Assembly: GCF_024349785.1 (NCBI RefSeq)
Contig: NZ_AP018817.1
Span: 186,001-250,000, forward strand
DNA length: 64,000 nucleotides
Reading direction: 5' to 3'
From: Sphingomonas bisphenolicum
GTDB taxonomy: Bacteria > Pseudomonadota > Alphaproteobacteria > Sphingomonadales > Sphingomonadaceae
Shown: positions 35,024-43,730 of the stretch, one piece after another
How the letters are laid out: every line of letters starts with the position of its first letter
How positions within the stretch are numbered: the first letter of the stretch is position 1
The notes under the pieces: generated by a model
What the model saw: the letters and a program-made list of their open reading frames with translations, nothing else
Told to the model about the DNA's origin: nothing
Databases searched by the model: none
Translations under genes and position numbers: made by a program

Positions 35024-35905
35024 ATGCAGCTTGCGGTCATCGGCGTGGGCGTGATGGGATCGGCGATCGCCGGTCGCCTGCTCGATAGCGGGGTCGGCCT
35101 CCGCCTCTACGACCGCGATCCCGTGCAGATGGCGCCCTTGGTCGCCCGCGGCGCCACCGCCGCCGCAAGCGCGCGCGATGCCGCCGCTCATGCCAGCCAT
35201 GTCATCATCAGCCTCAACAGCGCCGCCATCGTGGAACGGGCCATCTTCGGCCCCGATGGCGTCGCGCAAGCGGCGGACGCGGGCAAATTGCTGATCGACA
35301 TGTCCAGCATCGACGCAGACCGCACCGCCGCCCTGGCGCAACGCCTGCGCGACGAGACCGGCATGGGCTGGGTCGATGCCCCCCTGTCGGGCGGCGCACC
35401 CGCCGCCGCGCAGGGCAAGCTGACCCTCATGGTCGGCGGCGCGACGGAGGATGTCGATCGCGCCCGGCCGGTGCTGGACCTGCTGTCCGCCCACATAACC
35501 CGCTTCGGCGCGCCGGGCGCGGGCCAGACGGTCAAGCTCATCAACCAGATATTGTGCGCCAATTATTTCATGGCGGTGGCAGAAGCCGTCCGCTTTGCCG
35601 AGGCGCATGGCGTGGATGCCACCCTGATCCCCGCCGCGCTCGCCGGTGGCCGCGCCGACAGCCGTATCCTCCAGGAATATATGGCGAAAATGGCCCGGCG
35701 CGACTATTCGCCGACCGGCCGGATCGACAATATGCTCAAGGATCTGGAGACGGTGCAAGCTTCCGCGCTCGCCACCCGCACGCCGCTGCCCGTCACCTCG
35801 CTGATCGCCGATCTGCACCGCATGGCCGTCGCCGGCGGCCTCGGCCCGGCCGACAGCGTCGCCTATATGCGCCTGTTCGACATGGACGGCGAGCAGCCGG
35901 CATGA
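35024..35905 (+). CDS. 3-hydroxyisobutyrate dehydrogenase-family oxidoreductase
   Basis: 293 residues. The N-terminal dinucleotide motif GVGVMGSAIAGRLL is at 7-20, a substrate-loop 'DAPLSGGAPAAAQGKL' follows at 118-132, and catalytic K171 is in GQTVKLINQ. Known members are 3-hydroxyisobutyrate dehydrogenase, tartronate semialdehyde reductase and 6-phosphogluconate-like enzymes, all oxidising beta-hydroxy acids with NAD(P). It starts one base after the LacI stop and overlaps gluconokinase by 4 bases, so it belongs to the sugar-acid operon. Which hydroxy acid it uses is not shown. Confidence 0.9.
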   Translation: MQLAVIGVGVMGSAIAGRLLDSGVGLRLYDRDPVQMAPLVARGATAAASARDAAAHASHVIISLNSAAIVERAIFGPDGVAQAADAGKLLIDMSSIDADRTAALAQRLRDETGMGWVDAPLSGGAPAAAQGKLTLMVGGATEDVDRARPVLDLLSAHITRFGAPGAGQTVKLINQILCANYFMAVAEAVRFAEAHGVDATLIPAALAGGRADSRILQEYMAKMARRDYSPTGRIDNMLKDLETVQASALATRTPLPVTSLIADLHRMAVAGGLGPADSVAYMRLFDMDGEQPA

Positions 35906-36396
35906 CCCGCGCCGTCGTGGTGATGGGTGTGGCGGGCTGCGGCAAGTCCACTTTGGCGGAGGCGCTGGCGCAGCATCTGGGCTGGACCTTCGTGGAGGGC
36001 GACCTCTGCCACCCACCCGAAAATGTCGCCCGCATGACCGCCGGCATTCCGCTCGACGACGAAGCGCGCCAGCCCTTTCTGCGCAATGTCGCGACTGCCC
36101 TCACCGCCTCGCGGCAGGGCGCCGTCGCCTCCTGCTCCGCGCTCAAGCGCGACTATCGCGACCTGATCCGGCAGCAGGTGGGCGATGTGCTGTTCGCCCT
36201 GCCCCATCTGTCGCGCGCCGATCTGGAACGGCGCATGAGCCAGCGGCCCGCCCATTTCATGCCGACCTCCCTGCTCGACAGCCAGCTTGCCACGCTGGAG
36301 CCGCCCGGCCCGGACGAACGCGTGCTTGTCATCGACGGCAATCTGCCCGTCGCCGAGCAGGTCCGCCGGATCGCAGACGCGCTGCCCCCATCATAA
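35902..36396 (+). CDS. gntK: Gluconokinase (GntK/IdnK type)
   Basis: 164 residues, normal for GntK. The P-loop GVAGCGKST is at 9-17, followed by 'FVEGDLCHPPENVARMTAGIPLDDEARQPFL' (key residues G-D...H-P...N...K/M...G-x-P-L-x-D) and the lid 'CSALKRDYRDLIR' and 'RRMSQRPAHFMPTSLLDSQLATLE' blocks typical of gluconokinase. It phosphorylates D-gluconate to 6-phosphogluconate, the entry to the Entner-Doudoroff pathway. ATG 35902 overlaps the upstream stop (ATGA). With gluconate 5-dehydrogenase and idonate dehydrogenase nearby it completes a route from idonate or ketogluconate to 6-phosphogluconate. Confidence 0.93.
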   Translation: MTRAVVVMGVAGCGKSTLAEALAQHLGWTFVEGDLCHPPENVARMTAGIPLDDEARQPFLRNVATALTASRQGAVASCSALKRDYRDLIRQQVGDVLFALPHLSRADLERRMSQRPAHFMPTSLLDSQLATLEPPGPDERVLVIDGNLPVAEQVRRIADALPPS

Positions 36397-36436
36397 AGAG
36401 GCTGCCGTCGCCAGCCCGCAAGACGAGAGGAAGACC

Positions 36437-37786
36437 ATGGCCCTGATGCCCCAGCCGGACATCCCAGTTCCCGATACTGCTGATGTCCGCCCATGGCCGA
36501 ACCCGCGCCGCGCCTGGACCGTCGCGCTTTTGCTGTCGCTCGCCTCGATCGCGTCGCAGTTCGACCGCGTCGTCCTCAACCTGACCGTCGAACCGGTAAA
36601 GGCGGAATTCGGCCTGGACGACACCAGCTTCGCGCTGTTGCAGGGCGTGGCGTTCGGCATCTTCTACACGTTGGGCGCAGTGCCGCTCGGCCGCCTGGCC
36701 GACCGCTATGAACGGCGCATCGTGCTGGGCATCAGCCTCTTCTTCTTCAGCCTCGCCTCCATGGCGTCGGGTTTGTCCCGCAACTTCTCGCAACTTTTCC
36801 TCTCGCGCGTCGCGGTCGGCTGCGGCGAAGCCAGCGTCACGCCCAGCGGCCTTTCGCTGCTCAGCGACCTGTTCCCGCCTGAAAAGCTCGGCCGCGCCGT
36901 CAGCATCTTTTTCCTGAGCGCCCCGTTCGGCATCGGCCTCGCCTTCATGGCCGGGGGCAAGCTGCTCCAGTCGCTCACCGAACGCTGGCACGGCACCGGC
37001 CTGCCCTTTGGCCTGGAACCCTGGCAGGCCGCCTTCCTGATCGTCGGCGCACCCGGCCTGCTGCTCGCACCACTGCTGCTCTTCATGAAGGAGCCGGAAC
37101 GGCGTGGGCCCGGCGGCACGACGCCGCTCACGATAGCCGAAGTGCTGGGCGTCATCCGCGCCCGCCGCCGCGCACTCACCCTGATGTTCGCCGGCTTCTC
37201 GATGGTGACGGTGGTGAACTTCGCGTACAATGTCTGGACGCCGGCGCTGTTCGCCCGCGTCTATGGCTGGACCCCGGCGCAGGTCGGCATCGGCTTCGGC
37301 CTCATCATGATGATCTGCGGCACGGGCGGCACCTATTTCGCCGGTTGGCTCAGCGACCGGCTGACCCGCGCCGGTCATGTCGACGCCCATCTGCGCGTCG
37401 CAGCCTTTGGCTTCCTCGCCTGCGGCATCTTCGGCACGCTCGCCCCATTGATGCCCAACGCCTGGGCCGCGCTGGCGCTGATCGCGCCGGCGATGTTCCT
37501 CAGCTGCATGCCCGTCCCCTGCGCCGGCACCGCGCTGCAACTCATCCTCCCCAACCGCGCGCGGGGCCAAGTGACGGCGCTCTACATCATGGTGATCTCG
37601 CTGGTCGGGATCGGCATCGGCCCGGTGGTGATCGGCTTCATGACCGACCATCTCTTCACCGCCCCCACCGACATCCGCTATTCCCTCGCCATCGTCGTCG
37701 GCTGCGCCGCCCCGATCATGTGCGTGCTGCTGTTGCTGGCGCTGAAACCGTACCGGGCGCTAAGGCTGGCGGGGATCGAAGGATAA
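36437..37786 (+). CDS. MFS transporter (Spinster-like)
   Basis: 449 residues from ATG 36437 (GAGAGGAAG upstream). About 12 transmembrane helices; the loop 2-3 motif is 'GRLADRYERRIVLG', helix 4 carries 'SRVAVGCGEASVTPSG', and the second half has 'GWLSDRLTRAG'. The G-x-G-E-A pattern in helix 4 is typical of Spinster-type carriers that are common in sphingomonad catabolic clusters, where they are assumed to import sugar acids or other catabolic substrates. Placed 41 bases after gluconokinase in the same direction, it likely serves the same pathway. Direction and substrate are inferred. Confidence 0.88.
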   Translation: MALMPQPDIPVPDTADVRPWPNPRRAWTVALLLSLASIASQFDRVVLNLTVEPVKAEFGLDDTSFALLQGVAFGIFYTLGAVPLGRLADRYERRIVLGISLFFFSLASMASGLSRNFSQLFLSRVAVGCGEASVTPSGLSLLSDLFPPEKLGRAVSIFFLSAPFGIGLAFMAGGKLLQSLTERWHGTGLPFGLEPWQAAFLIVGAPGLLLAPLLLFMKEPERRGPGGTTPLTIAEVLGVIRARRRALTLMFAGFSMVTVVNFAYNVWTPALFARVYGWTPAQVGIGFGLIMMICGTGGTYFAGWLSDRLTRAGHVDAHLRVAAFGFLACGIFGTLAPLMPNAWAALALIAPAMFLSCMPVPCAGTALQLILPNRARGQVTALYIMVISLVGIGIGPVVIGFMTDHLFTAPTDIRYSLAIVVGCAAPIMCVLLLLALKPYRALRLAGIEG

Positions 37787-37812
37787 GGCGCTTACATCAG
37801 CGCCAGAACGCA

Positions 37813-37905
37813 CCGTCACCCCGGACTTGTTTCAGGGTCCATTTTTCCGAATTGAGCGAAGCACTCGGCGGCACGATGGATGCTGAAGCAAGTTCAGCAT
37901 GACGA
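37813..37905. repeat. Extragenic palindromic (REP-like) element
   Basis: The stretch opens with GTCACCCCGGACTTG and closes with a hairpin, TGCTGAA (37881-37887) and TTCAGCA (37893-37899) around GCAAG, followed by TGAC that mirrors the opening GTCA. This composition matches repeats I know from intergenic regions of sphingomonads. It follows the MFS gene and may mark the operon end. Confidence 0.6.
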
Positions 37906-37963
37906 TTGGAGGTGAAAGATATCGGCTATTTATATAACTCCGATCTGACGCTAAGAATCTTGC

Positions 37964-38281
37964 ATGACGATCATGCCAGCACTGCAAGAGTGGAATCTGC
38001 AATCACTGACTGCTGTGCAAGCCATGCTTGGCCTGCCATCACCCAACCTTCGACGAGTCACACTTGATCATAACGGTCAATTATGGCTGATATCGTTCGT
38101 GCTTGCCCACGAAGATGCCGAAGATCGAGAAGAAATCGAAGACTTCGGAACGGAATGGGATGCGCTACAAAGCAGCTTCGAGCAGCTTGAGATTCGCATT
38201 CTGATTACGTCAGAGCCTCTCCCGTGGCCCGCCCCTCCCGCTCGTGTAATATATCAGCGTCGAGAGGCAGTCTCCAAATAG
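37964..38281 (+). CDS. Small acidic hypothetical protein in an AT-rich pocket
   Basis: 105 residues from ATG 37964, with no signal peptide or membrane segment. The composition is acidic (AHEDAEDREEIEDFGTEWD around residues 48-66) with a C-terminal beta-like stretch 'IRILITSEPLPWPAPPARVIYQRRE'. I do not recognise the family; size, charge and pattern recall immunity proteins of polymorphic toxins, but no toxin gene is adjacent, so this is only an idea. Base composition is clearly lower in GC than the flanks, and the gene is bracketed by a REP element and a gene-free stretch, which suggests acquisition by transfer. Confidence 0.55.
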   Translation: MTIMPALQEWNLQSLTAVQAMLGLPSPNLRRVTLDHNGQLWLISFVLAHEDAEDREEIEDFGTEWDALQSSFEQLEIRILITSEPLPWPAPPARVIYQRREAVSK

Positions 38282-38467
38282 CCATGATGAACGACCCCAC
38301 CCGAAATCCTGTCCTACCTCCACCCAATCTGCTATCCTGAATCCCGCTCTTTCACACCGTCCGCGCCCCACACCCGCCACCACATAAAATGTCCAACATT
38401 TGTTCCAAAATGCCGCATTCAGCGGGAAATGTGCGAAGTTAAGCGCCGACCTTCCTACGACGCGCAC

Positions 38468-38502
38468 AAAAAAAGCCCGGTCGCGTGCAGTCGACCGGGC
38501 TT
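38468..38502 (-). terminator. Rho-independent terminator of the lyase gene
   Basis: On the minus strand AAGCCCGGTCG (38502-38492) pairs perfectly with CGACCGGGCTT (38483-38473) around an 8-base loop, followed by a run of seven T residues (38474-38468). It begins 22 bases after the stop codon of the isocitrate lyase/PEP mutase-family gene and is the clearest intrinsic terminator in the window. Confidence 0.92.
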
Positions 38503-38523
38503 CCAGGGGAGAGGGTTCAAGCC

Positions 38524-39468
38524 TTAAAGGCGGTCGTCGATCGAGGAGCGGACGAAGCCGTCTGGGAAGCTTTCGACCTGATTGCCCACAATCGTATATT
38601 CCTTGGCGCGGCCCGAAAAACGGCCTTCCAGCTCCATATAGCTTTGCGGATCGAACAAAGGCGTCGCGCTCATGCCCATGATGCCGGTCGCGTCCACCTT
38701 CTCGCAGGTATAGTCGCAGCCCTGCTGAGCGAAGTTCCTGATGCCATGTTCCAGCATCCCGTCCATCGCAGCTTTCAGCGTATAATGCATCGTCATCATG
38801 TTGAAGCCGAGCGGATAGATGTCATCCACCGTCACCGCGGGCTTGCCGTTGATGTTGCGCACGTCGGGGAACATCTTCCACCCCGGCACCCGCGCCGAAA
38901 CATATTGGGCATGTTCCAGCGTACCGATCTTGACCACGGTGGTCATCTTGGCGCCCAGTTCATGCGCCAGCCGCATCCGCTCGCAGCCTTCGTCCATCTG
39001 CGTTTCCGGGTCGGCATTGGTCCGCGCGATCAGGAAGCAGTTGGTGCCCTCCAGCGCCGCGAGCGCCGCCCGCACCTTTTCCAGATAGCGTTCGCGCGGC
39101 AGCAGGCCGGTGGATTCCTCCATATCGTCGGCATCCTCCAGCTGGAGCGCGGTCGCCCCCGCCATCGCCATGCGCCGGGCGCTGCGATAGACGGCCAGCG
39201 GCCCGCCAAAGCCATCCTCGATATCGGCGGCCAGCGGAATAGGGGAGGTCTGACTGATGCGGCTGGTGATCCATTCCACATCGGTCAGATTGCTGAAGCC
39301 ATAGTCGATCACGCCGTTCATCGCGATCGACACTTCGCCGCCCGACAGCATCATCGCTTCGAAGCCGACCATCTCCACCGCCCGCGCCGACGCACAGTCG
39401 TAGACGCAGGGGGCGACGATGCACTTGTCGCTGGTTTCGAGCAGTTGTTGCAGTGTCTTCTTTGCCAT
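38524..39468 (-). CDS. Isocitrate lyase/PEP mutase superfamily enzyme
   Basis: 314 residues, forming the expected TIM barrel: 'IVAPCVYDCASARAVEMVGFEAMMLSGG', the metal site 'LAADIEDGFGG', 'LQLEDADD' and 'CFLIARTNADP' (short blocks). The isocitrate-lyase KKCGH loop is missing, so it is not isocitrate lyase. Relatives include oxaloacetate decarboxylase, 2-methylisocitrate lyase, dimethylmalate lyase and PEP mutase, all making or breaking C-C or C-P bonds next to a 2-oxo acid. It is 29 bases downstream of a TonB receptor whose promoter carries a GntR/IdnR-type operator, so it likely acts on a product of the same sugar-acid pathway. Confidence 0.87.
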   Translation of the reverse strand: MAKKTLQQLLETSDKCIVAPCVYDCASARAVEMVGFEAMMLSGGEVSIAMNGVIDYGFSNLTDVEWITSRISQTSPIPLAADIEDGFGGPLAVYRSARRMAMAGATALQLEDADDMEESTGLLPRERYLEKVRAALAALEGTNCFLIARTNADPETQMDEGCERMRLAHELGAKMTTVVKIGTLEHAQYVSARVPGWKMFPDVRNINGKPAVTVDDIYPLGFNMMTMHYTLKAAMDGMLEHGIRNFAQQGCDYTCEKVDATGIMGMSATPLFDPQSYMELEGRFSGRAKEYTIVGNQVESFPDGFVRSSIDDRL

Positions 39469-39497
39469 GTGCTTGCCAGTTTCCTTTGTTGAACCAA

Positions 39498-42335
39498 TTA
39501 CATGCGGACGCGCGCGCCGACCTTGAAGTAGCGGCCGATCGGATCGAAATAGACCTGGTTGGTGGCCCCCTGCGCGCTGGCGGCGAGCGGCGGGTCCTTG
39601 TCGAGCAGGTTGTTGACCACGCCGAACAGTTCGAACTGGTCGTTCACCTTCACCGTCGCGCCAAGGTCGAGGTAGAAGCGGCCGGCGACGCGGTTATTGT
39701 TCACGCTGTTGGGCAGGCCAGGCGCATAGCCGTCATCCTGCGGCCCCACCAGCGTCGTGTCGAACACCCCCTTGGGGATATATTTGCCGTGCAGGTTCAG
39801 CGCGACGCTGCCCAGATCCCACAGCACCGTGCCGTCCACGATCCAGTCGGGCACGCCCGTGGTGGTGCCGGGGCGATAGCCGGTCTGGCCGGTACGATCG
39901 ATGCCGCCAATTTCCAGCTTCAGATAACGGGTGGCGAGCAGGCGGAAATCGAGGCTGCCGAGCTTGCCGACATCGGTGCGATAGCTGGCCTCGATATCGA
40001 TGCCGCGATTGCGCACCTGGCTGACATTCTGCAGCACGTCGCTGACGCTGGTGAGCGTGCCCGACGCATCGCGCTGGACGAAGTTGCACAGTGCCGTCTG
40101 CCCGCCCGCGCAGCGATCGACCACCACCTGCGCGCCCAGCGTCGAAATCGCACCCTGCAGGTCGATGTCATAATAGTCGACCGAGAATCGGAAGTTGCGC
40201 AAAAAGCCCTTGGGCGCCAGCACCACGCCGGCTGTCCAGGTATCGGCCTTTTCCGGCGACAATTGCTGGTTGGCGCCCGAGAAGCTGTTGACCTGAATCT
40301 GCGCGCCATTGTTCAGCGGATCGACGATCGTCGTGCGACCCAGCGTCACCGGCCCGAACAATTCGGTCAGGTTGGGCGCCCGAATGTCGCGCGACCGGGT
40401 AACGCGGAAACGCACTTCCTCGATCGGCGCATAGATGCCGCCCAGTTTCCAGGTGGTGGCATTGACCGTCGTGGTGTCCAGGCCAGGGCTGGAGCGGCGA
40501 TAATGGGTGCGGCGGACCGCGCCGTTCAGTTCCAGCGTCTGGGCGAAAGGCGCGTCCTTCAGGATCGGTGCCTGCGCCTCCAGATAGGCTTCGGCGACGC
40601 GGATGCTGCCATTGACCGCCTTGCCGTTGAACGACCAGAAGGCGTTGGCGGTGGACAGGGCGTCGGCGGCGCCGACCGCCTTGTCGCTGCGATATTCGCC
40701 ACCCGCCGCGATCGAGAAATCGCCACCCGGCAGCGCGAACAGCGATCCGTTGATGTTGGCAGCGACCACATGCTCGGTCGTGTCAGTGGTCTGATAGCCC
40801 GACGGCGCGATATAGGCGGCGGCCTCCGGCGAGATATTGCCGGAGCCGAACAGGTTGATCGGCACGCAGCTGGGATCGTCATTGGCACTGCTGGCGTCGG
40901 CATTGATGCCGCACACCACCTGGCCGTTCACATTGACCGCATTGGCCGCGTTGGTGACCCGCGACCCGACGACGTTGCCGCTATAATCCTGGCGGAACTT
41001 GTTGCGGCCATATTGATAATAGGCGTCCCAGCGCCAGTTGTCGCTGATCTTGCCTTCCAGCGACAGCACCGCCCGATAGGTCTTGTTGTCGCTATGATTG
41101 ACCGATCCGCCCAGATCCATCAGCGCGCGGCCTAGGGTGAAGGCCGTGATGGCATTCGCGTCCATGATCGCCGCGACGCCGTCGGGCAGATAGGCGTTGT
41201 TGCGCTGGATCGTCTGCGTCGTGCGGGCGACCGATCCGATCACCATGCCCTGCGACCGAGCATAGGACAGGTCGACACTGGCCTTCAATGCATCGGAAAA
41301 TTCATAGGATGCCTGGCTGTAGCCGACGAAACGCTTGACCGGCGGGATCAGGAGAATGCCGTCCAGAAAACCGTTGCGCACCGACTCCTCGCCGCCCTTG
41401 GTGAACAGCGGCGACGGATTGGTGCCATAGATGGTGCCGAAATCATAAGCGTGCGTCGTGCCATCCGGGTTGAACGCCAGCCCGCGCAACGGCCCGGAAT
41501 TGGCGACGATCAGTCCGCCGGACGAGATGGTGCCGGTGCCGGCCGGGCCGCCGCGGATGCTGGCGGGCAGGCCGCCAGATCCCGCCGGGCTGTTGCCGAT
41601 CAACTGCTCGCGCGGACACCAGTCGCGGGTGTAGCAATCGCCCATTCCGTCCGACCGGTCATATTCGCCCGCGATCATGAAATGACCCTTTTCGTCCGCG
41701 AACTTCGTGCCCCAGGCGAGTTGCGCATTCTGCCCGGCATAATCGCCGCGGTCGGATATGCCCGCCTGGATCGATCCTTTGAGGCCGGTCAGGTTGCGGT
41801 CGAGGATGAAGTTGACGACACCCGCCACCGCGTCCGAGCCATAGGCGGCCGACGCGCCGCCGGTCACGACTTCGGTGCGCGACACCAGCGAACTGGGGAT
41901 CAAATTGACGTCGATGGTGCCCTGCGTGGTCGACGGCACGAAACGCTTGCCGTCGAGCAGCACCAGCGTCCGGGTCGCGCCAAGGCCGCGCAGGTCGAGT
42001 ACGCGCGCGCCGATATTGCCGCCCACCGCCTGCTGCGTCGCCGGCGTCACCAGCGGACGGAAGGAGGGCAGTTCGTTGAGCGCGTCGCCGACATTGGTGA
42101 TGGCGCGCTGCTCCAGCCGCTCACCGCCGACTACGGTAACGGGCGTCGGCGCGTTGAAGCCCGATCGGGCGATGCGCGATCCGGTGACGACGATGTCGGC
42201 AGCCGCCGCGTCATCGACCTCCGTCGGCTGGGGCGGCGGCGCGGCGTCCTGCGCCGACGCGACATTGGCCAAGGCGCACAGCGCCGCACTGCCCAGAAGC
42301 CCGTATTTGAAGCGAGACACCAAATGAAGATTCAT
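39498..42335 (-). CDS. TonB-dependent outer-membrane receptor of the sugar-acid regulon
   Basis: 945 residues from ATG 42335 with GGGAGG upstream. A signal peptide ends ASAQ near residue 29; the TonB-box-like DIVVTGSR is at 47-54. The plug has 'LDLRGLGATRTLVLLDGKRF' and 'VVTGGASAAYGSDAVAGVVNFIL', and the barrel ends 'YFKVGARVRM'. An operator (42380-42395) lies 45 bases before its start and is nearly identical to those in the idonate/gluconate promoter, which implies control by the same LacI regulator. TonB uptake of a sugar acid or its larger precursor is therefore suggested. Confidence 0.95.
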   Translation of the reverse strand: MNLHLVSRFKYGLLGSAALCALANVASAQDAAPPPQPTEVDDAAAADIVVTGSRIARSGFNAPTPVTVVGGERLEQRAITNVGDALNELPSFRPLVTPATQQAVGGNIGARVLDLRGLGATRTLVLLDGKRFVPSTTQGTIDVNLIPSSLVSRTEVVTGGASAAYGSDAVAGVVNFILDRNLTGLKGSIQAGISDRGDYAGQNAQLAWGTKFADEKGHFMIAGEYDRSDGMGDCYTRDWCPREQLIGNSPAGSGGLPASIRGGPAGTGTISSGGLIVANSGPLRGLAFNPDGTTHAYDFGTIYGTNPSPLFTKGGEESVRNGFLDGILLIPPVKRFVGYSQASYEFSDALKASVDLSYARSQGMVIGSVARTTQTIQRNNAYLPDGVAAIMDANAITAFTLGRALMDLGGSVNHSDNKTYRAVLSLEGKISDNWRWDAYYQYGRNKFRQDYSGNVVGSRVTNAANAVNVNGQVVCGINADASSANDDPSCVPINLFGSGNISPEAAAYIAPSGYQTTDTTEHVVAANINGSLFALPGGDFSIAAGGEYRSDKAVGAADALSTANAFWSFNGKAVNGSIRVAEAYLEAQAPILKDAPFAQTLELNGAVRRTHYRRSSPGLDTTTVNATTWKLGGIYAPIEEVRFRVTRSRDIRAPNLTELFGPVTLGRTTIVDPLNNGAQIQVNSFSGANQQLSPEKADTWTAGVVLAPKGFLRNFRFSVDYYDIDLQGAISTLGAQVVVDRCAGGQTALCNFVQRDASGTLTSVSDVLQNVSQVRNRGIDIEASYRTDVGKLGSLDFRLLATRYLKLEIGGIDRTGQTGYRPGTTTGVPDWIVDGTVLWDLGSVALNLHGKYIPKGVFDTTLVGPQDDGYAPGLPNSVNNNRVAGRFYLDLGATVKVNDQFELFGVVNNLLDKDPPLAASAQGATNQVYFDPIGRYFKVGARVRM

Positions 42336-42379
42336 ATTTTCATCCTCCCAACACTCTCGGATCTGCCATCCGCTTTATC

Positions 42380-42395
42380 GTGATATCGGTCACAT
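42380..42395. promoter_or_regulatory. GntR/IdnR-type operator, site 3
   Basis: GTGATATCGGTCACAT, with outer arms TGA/TCA around ATATCGG, lies 45 bases upstream of the TonB receptor start. It matches site 2 at 14 of 16 bases and keeps the GGTCACAT right half of site 1. Confidence 0.68.
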
Positions 42396-42568
42396 TAGCG
42401 AATATGTTTATGCAAGGCAATCCCCTTGGCGCCAAAGAATGACATTCACCCTGCCCGCAAAAATATGGCTAGTAAGCAGAATATTTGGCTTTTTATCGCC
42501 ATGTTCTACGAGGCCACCTGGGAAAATCCGTAGAGGATGCATCAAGCGCTTGGCCATCGATGCAGCAT

Positions 42569-42584
42569 TTGATATCGGTCCCAT
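42569..42584. promoter_or_regulatory. GntR/IdnR-type operator, site 4
   Basis: TTGATATCGGTCCCAT lies 30 bases before the alcohol dehydrogenase start. It is identical to site 2 over its last 15 bases even though the two sites are 10 kb apart, which argues against chance. Confidence 0.68.
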
Positions 42585-42614
42585 CTATTAGAGAGAAATC
42601 GGAAGAGGACGAAA

Positions 42615-43718
42615 ATGGACATCCGCGCCGCCGTCGTTGAAGCATCGAACCGCCCCATGGTCATCCGGTCGCTGACCATCGAACCACCCCGCGCGGGCGA
42701 AATATTGGTGCGGCTGGTCGCCACCGGCGTGTGCCATACCGACGCGACCATGTGGCAGCAGGGCGTGCCGGTACCCCTGCCGGTCGTACTGGGGCATGAG
42801 GGCGCCGGCATCGTCGAACAGGTGGGCGATGGCGTGACCGACATCCGCCCCGGCGATCCTGTGGTGATGAGCTATAATAGCTGTGGAAGCTGTCCAACTT
42901 GCTGTTCGGACCACAGCAGCTATTGCCATGAATTTTTCCCGCGCAATTTCTTCGGCACCCGTCCCGATGGCAGCGCCGCCCTCGCCACGAGCGACGGCAG
43001 CCCGGTCTTCGCCAACATCTTCGGCCAATCTTCCTTCGCGACCCACGCGATCTGTCACGCCCGCAACACGGTAGTCGTGCCTGAGGGTTTCGACCTGCGG
43101 ATCGCCGGCCCGCTGGGCTGCGGCATATTGACCGGCGCAGGCGCGGTGATGAACGCGCTTCAGGTCCGTCCGGGGCAGAGCGTGGTCGTGCTGGGCGCGG
43201 GGTCGGTCGGCCTATCCGCGATCATGGCGGCCAAGGCGGTGGGTGCGACGACCATCGTCGCCGTGGACTTGAACCCGGAGCGGCTGGCGCTGGCGGCGGA
43301 ACTGGGCGCGACCCTGACGATCGACGGCCGCACCGACGATCCCGTCGCGCGCGTGCTGGAAACCGTGCCGGGCGGCGTCGATCATGCGCTCGACTGCACC
43401 GGCCTGCCCGCGGTGATCCAGCAGGGGATCGCGATGCTGGGCGTGCGCGGCACTTGCGGCATTGTCGGCGCAGCGGCACCCGGTACGCTGTTTCAGGCCG
43501 ACGTCTCGCATGTGATGAGCGGCGGGCGTACGATCCGGGGCATTGTCGAAGGCGACGCCGACCCCAAGCGGTTCATCCCGCAGCTTATAGCCTTGCACCA
43601 GGCCGGGCGGTTCCCATTCGACCGGCTGATCCGTTTCTATCCGTTCGACGCGATCAACGACGCCTTCCACGACTCCGAAAGCGGCGTCGCGATCAAGCCC
43701 GTGCTTCTGTTCGAATGA
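42615..43718 (+). CDS. Zinc-dependent alcohol dehydrogenase (aryl/benzyl-alcohol type)
   Basis: 367 residues of the class III-like medium-chain family. Catalytic zinc ligands are C40 (GVCHTD) and H61-E62 (GHEGAG); structural-zinc Cys are at 90, 93, 96 or 97, and 104. The cofactor motif VLGAGSVGLSA follows. The pattern 'MDIRAAVVEASNRPMVIRSL' and 'GTRPDGSAAL' is that of NAD-dependent aryl-alcohol or formaldehyde-like dehydrogenases. It diverges from the TonB receptor, and both share a promoter region with two LacI-type operators, so it should be induced with the sugar-acid genes. A sugar alcohol or released aglycone alcohol could be the substrate; this is not determinable here. Confidence 0.9.
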   Translation: MDIRAAVVEASNRPMVIRSLTIEPPRAGEILVRLVATGVCHTDATMWQQGVPVPLPVVLGHEGAGIVEQVGDGVTDIRPGDPVVMSYNSCGSCPTCCSDHSSYCHEFFPRNFFGTRPDGSAALATSDGSPVFANIFGQSSFATHAICHARNTVVVPEGFDLRIAGPLGCGILTGAGAVMNALQVRPGQSVVVLGAGSVGLSAIMAAKAVGATTIVAVDLNPERLALAAELGATLTIDGRTDDPVARVLETVPGGVDHALDCTGLPAVIQQGIAMLGVRGTCGIVGAAAPGTLFQADVSHVMSGGRTIRGIVEGDADPKRFIPQLIALHQAGRFPFDRLIRFYPFDAINDAFHDSESGVAIKPVLLFE

Positions 43719-43730
43719 CGAACCGCGCCC

